This document shows positions 61,781-64,000 of a DNA stretch of 64,000 bases, piece by piece. Both the position numbers and the translations under genes were made by a program. The notes below the pieces were generated by a model, which had not been told where the DNA came from, made no database searches, and was given only the letters and a program-made list of their open reading frames with translations. The number at the start of each line of letters is the position of its first letter. Position 1 is the stretch's first letter. Source of the DNA: Megasphaera hutchinsoni (lineage in GTDB: Bacteria; Bacillota; Negativicutes; Veillonellales; Megasphaeraceae). The stretch lies in assembly GCF_001553405.1 (NCBI RefSeq), contig NZ_KQ960925.1, positions 1 to 64,000 of the forward strand. The letters are read 5' to 3'.

Positions 61781-62568
61781 CGTAATACCGCCAAAAAAAT
61801 CGTCATCACGATAACGGCTGTAATCGCTATGCCATCACGCCGTGTATAGGTCAATTCATACATGCGCGTCCGTCCTTCTCCCCCGCGATAACACCGTGCT
61901 TCCATGGCGGTTGCCAGTTCATCAGCCCGGCGAAAAGCACTCACAAATAAAGGTACGAGTAAGGGAATCATGTTTTTTCCCCGTTGCCAAATGGAACCGC
62001 ACGTAAAGTTCGCACCCCGTGCAGTTTGTGCCTTCATGATCCGATCCGTTTCTTCTAAGAGGGTTGGAATAAACCGCAAGGCAATCGTCATCATCATAGC
62101 TAGTTCGTGAGCAGGTACTCCCATACGGCTAAACGGTTTAAGCAGATGTTCGATACCATCGGTTAAAACGATGGGCGACGTCGTATATGTAAGGAGTGAC
62201 GAGAAGACAATCAAAAAGACTAGCCGTGCCGTCATTAATGCTCCCTGCGTAAGTCCTTCCCATGTAATGTGTAGTATCCCCCAATGCCATACCAGCGTCC
62301 CGGGCGTAGTAAAAATATGTACGCCCATCGTAAAAGCGATAATCACCCACAATGGTTTTAACGATGAAAGGATTAATTTTGCCGGTAAACGGGATAACCA
62401 AAAATTGCCCATAACAAATACAGCTACTCCGATATATGCCCATAAGGAGTTGGCTAAAAAGATGGCTACGATAAAAATCATCGTTCCTATAATCTTTGCC
62501 CGTGGATCAAGGCGATGCAAAAAAGAGTTTCCCGGGAAAAATTGTCCTAATGTAATATCAGTGAGCAT
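61771..62568 (-). CDS. ecfT: Energy-coupling factor transporter transmembrane protein EcfT
   Basis: 265 residues with about five to six membrane helices. Two Ala-Arg-type coupling motifs (MKAQTARGANF and MEARCYRGG) contact the ATPases. With EcfA1/EcfA2 it powers vitamin uptake by exchangeable S components. It overlaps ecfA2 by 11 bases. Confidence 0.96.
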   Translation of the reverse strand: MLTDITLGQFFPGNSFLHRLDPRAKIIGTMIFIVAIFLANSLWAYIGVAVFVMGNFWLSRLPAKLILSSLKPLWVIIAFTMGVHIFTTPGTLVWHWGILHITWEGLTQGALMTARLVFLIVFSSLLTYTTSPIVLTDGIEHLLKPFSRMGVPAHELAMMMTIALRFIPTLLEETDRIMKAQTARGANFTCGSIWQRGKNMIPLLVPLFVSAFRRADELATAMEARCYRGGEGRTRMYELTYTRRDGIAITAVIVMTIFLAVLRWL

Positions 62569-63427
62569 GCCAATCCTCCCTTATCGCCTGATAAATGGCC
62601 TGTGTTCCTTCTTGTACCGTATGTACTGCCGCCGGTACGGCAAGTCCACGATGCTGCAAGTATTGCAAAACATCCGTCATGGCTGGTACATCAACGCCGG
62701 CTGCCTGTAATTGCTGTCGCCGCTTAGCAAAGACGTCTAGTGGTTCATCGTCAATAATAATTCGCCCTTGTGCAAGGACTAGCACACGATTAGCTAGCCG
62801 TGCAATGTCTTCCATATTATGAGAAATCAAAATAACCGTGACCCCTTTTTGCTGATGTAATTGTTGTATTTGTGCAAAAATTTCACGCCGTCCTACCGGA
62901 TCCAACCCGGCCGATGGTTCGTCTAAGATTAAGTAGGTCGGTTTCATGGCAATCACGCCGGCAATAGCAACACGCCGCATTTGTCCGCCACTTAAATGGA
63001 AGGGGGAACGGTCTTTATAAGTCTGATAATCAAGCCCCACAAATTCCATTGCTTCCTGTACCCGTTTCGTCAAGGCTTCACCTTGTACACCTATATTTTT
63101 AGGGCCAAAGGCGATATCGGCGGCAATCGTTTCTTCAAATAATTGATATTCCGGATATTGGAACACCATACCAACCTTCTTTTTTGCGGCAAGACCCGCC
63201 GCGGTCTTTTCGGCAATATCCTGTCCATCTACCAAAACACGTCCTGTTGTTGGTTTAATTAAGCCGACTAAGCTTTGCACAAGTGTCGATTTTCCCGATC
63301 CGGTATGACCGATGATGCCTATAAAATCCCCATCATGAATCGTTACTTGTAAAGGATCTAAGGCTTTTTTTTCAAAGGGCGTACCCTTTCCATACGTATG
63401 CGATACACCTTCTAATGTAATGGGCAT
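62558..63427 (-). CDS. ecfA2: Energy-coupling factor ATPase EcfA2
   Basis: 289 residues. Walker [10 protein letters not shown] (about 40-48), Q loop [16 protein letters not shown] signature HLSGGQMRR and Walker [14 protein letters not shown]. The C-terminal extension is family-typical. It overlaps ecfA1 by 16 bases. Confidence 0.96.
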   Translation of the reverse strand: MPITLEGVSHTYGKGTPFEKKALDPLQVTIHDGDFIGIIGHTGSGKSTLVQSLVGLIKPTTGRVLVDGQDIAEKTAAGLAAKKKVGMVFQYPEYQLFEETIAADIAFGPKNIGVQGEALTKRVQEAMEFVGLDYQTYKDRSPFHLSGGQMRRVAIAGVIAMKPTYLILDEPSAGLDPVGRREIFAQIQQLHQQKGVTVILISHNMEDIARLANRVLVLAQGRIIIDDEPLDVFAKRRQQLQAAGVDVPAMTDVLQYLQHRGLAVPAAVHTVQEGTQAIYQAIREDWHAH

Positions 63428-64000
63428 AATGCATCTCCCAACTCTTCTTTGGTAATAATGGATGCCCCTAAAGGCACCTGTTTCTTCCGTAATTCTGTCG
63501 CAATTTCAGCGGCGACAGGTACATCTAGGCCTAACTGCTGTAAGGTTTCTACTTGTGAAAAAATCTCCCGTGGTGTACCGCTTAATTGTACTTGTCCTTG
63601 GTTCATCACGACCACCCGCTCACCTTGGACAGCTTCTTCCATGAAATGGGTAATGAGAATAATCGTTACGCCATCGCGATGTAATTGCAAAAGCGTTTCC
63701 ATCACTTCACGCCGTCCTTCCGGATCAAGCATCGCCGTTGGTTCGTCCAATACGATACAGGTCGATTGCATCGCCAAAATACCCGCAATAGCAATGCGCT
63801 GTTTTTGACCGCCACTTAATAAATGAGGTCCATGTTTCGCAAAGGCCGTCATGCCTACACGTTCCAAGGCCTCGTGTACGCGTTGCTGAATCATCGCTGA
63901 CGGTACCCCTAAATTTTCAGGGCCAAAGGCCACGTCTTCTTCCACAATAGATGCGACAATTTGATTATCGGGATGTTGAAATACCATACCCACTTGTTGT
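63412..64000 (-). CDS. ecfA1: Energy-coupling factor ATPase EcfA1 (5' part beyond the window)
   Basis: The visible 196 codons begin within the Q loop ([30 protein letters not shown]) and include LLSGGQKQR and [17 protein letters not shown]. Walker A lies outside the window. An in-frame ATG at 63993 is internal and not the start. Partner of EcfA2 in the ATPase dimer. Confidence 0.95.
   Translation of the reverse strand, partial: QQVGMVFQHPDNQIVASIVEEDVAFGPENLGVPSAMIQQRVHEALERVGMTAFAKHGPHLLSGGQKQRIAIAGILAMQSTCIVLDEPTAMLDPEGRREVMETLLQLHRDGVTIILITHFMEEAVQGERVVVMNQGQVQLSGTPREIFSQVETLQQLGLDVPVAAEIATELRKKQVPLGASIITKEELGDALCPLH

Noticed and set aside
1-64000. CRISPR arrays, rRNA genes and insertion sequences
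   Set aside because: No regularly spaced direct repeats of CRISPR type, no rRNA sequence and no transposase frame were seen on either strand.

Overview
The window looks like chromosome of a diderm Firmicute of the class Negativicutes, probably Veillonellales (Megasphaera or a relative). The strongest evidence is an OmpM-type outer-membrane porin with an N-terminal SLH domain and a terminal Phe (22543-23934). It sits among otherwise Firmicute-style genes and signals: AGGAGG ribosome binding sites, a valS T-box, and an infC-rpmI-rplT attenuator. Anaerobic enzymes (a reverse rubrerythrin-type protein, an NADH oxidase, Rex) and a cobalamin cluster fit. I cannot name the genus from sequence alone. 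Nearly all genes are on the minus strand; lysR, the glycolate/lactate-type dehydrogenase and rubrerythrin are the plus-strand exceptions.

Layout. 0-2.2 kb: niaR-niaP niacin regulon. 2.3-3.0 kb: scar carrying an internally deleted remnant of a type III restriction subunit. 3.0-5.6 kb: lysA divergent from a LysR regulator, then a small metallochaperone. 5.7-18.8 kb: a long co-directional housekeeping run (pepQ, efp, yqhY, nusB, a TsaD paralogue, xseA, xseB, ispA, tlyA, nadK, mnmM, argR, recN, dapB, asd, dapA). 18.9-22.2 kb: rsuA, cobC-cobS-cobU and a moaB/mog gene. 22.4-26.5 kb: the porin with a structured promoter and leader, a candidate small RNA, an AraC regulator and an FMN-binding PPOX protein. 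26.6-29.4 kb: a compact accessory cassette of phage or mobile-element character (sigma-like factor, DUF2922, DUF1659, amidase, small protein, replisome-organiser-like protein). It is preceded by a very AT-rich repeat-bearing stretch and tRNA-Arg(ACG). 30-43.5 kb: lysS, greA, dusB, coaX, birA, ftsH, hpt, tilS, ppx, S1 protein, divIC, the FAD dehydrogenase, rex. 43.6-51.1 kb: an O-antigen-ligase-family protein, a small HTH protein, folC, T-box-controlled valS, NADH oxidase. 51.5-58.5 kb: pyruvate carboxylase, tatC-tatA, nitroreductase, tRNA-Leu(CAA), rplT-rpmI-infC. 58.5-64 kb: rubrerythrin, a VTT/DedA-like protein, a TehA-like transporter, truA, ecfT-ecfA2-ecfA1 (the last cut by the window end).

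How the genes fit together. dapA, asd, dapB and lysA supply diaminopimelate and lysine for peptidoglycan, the layer to which OmpM-type SLH domains attach. The NAD(P) theme recurs in niaR/niaP, nadK, rex and nox. RNA-level control is prominent: an AUU-initiated infC behind a terminator/antiterminator leader, a valine T-box, and a terminator-ended structured RNA candidate with a C-rich loop at 24.3-24.5 kb. The most unusual stretches are the 26.6-29.4 kb cassette and the small-RNA/porin-leader region at 24.0-24.5 kb.
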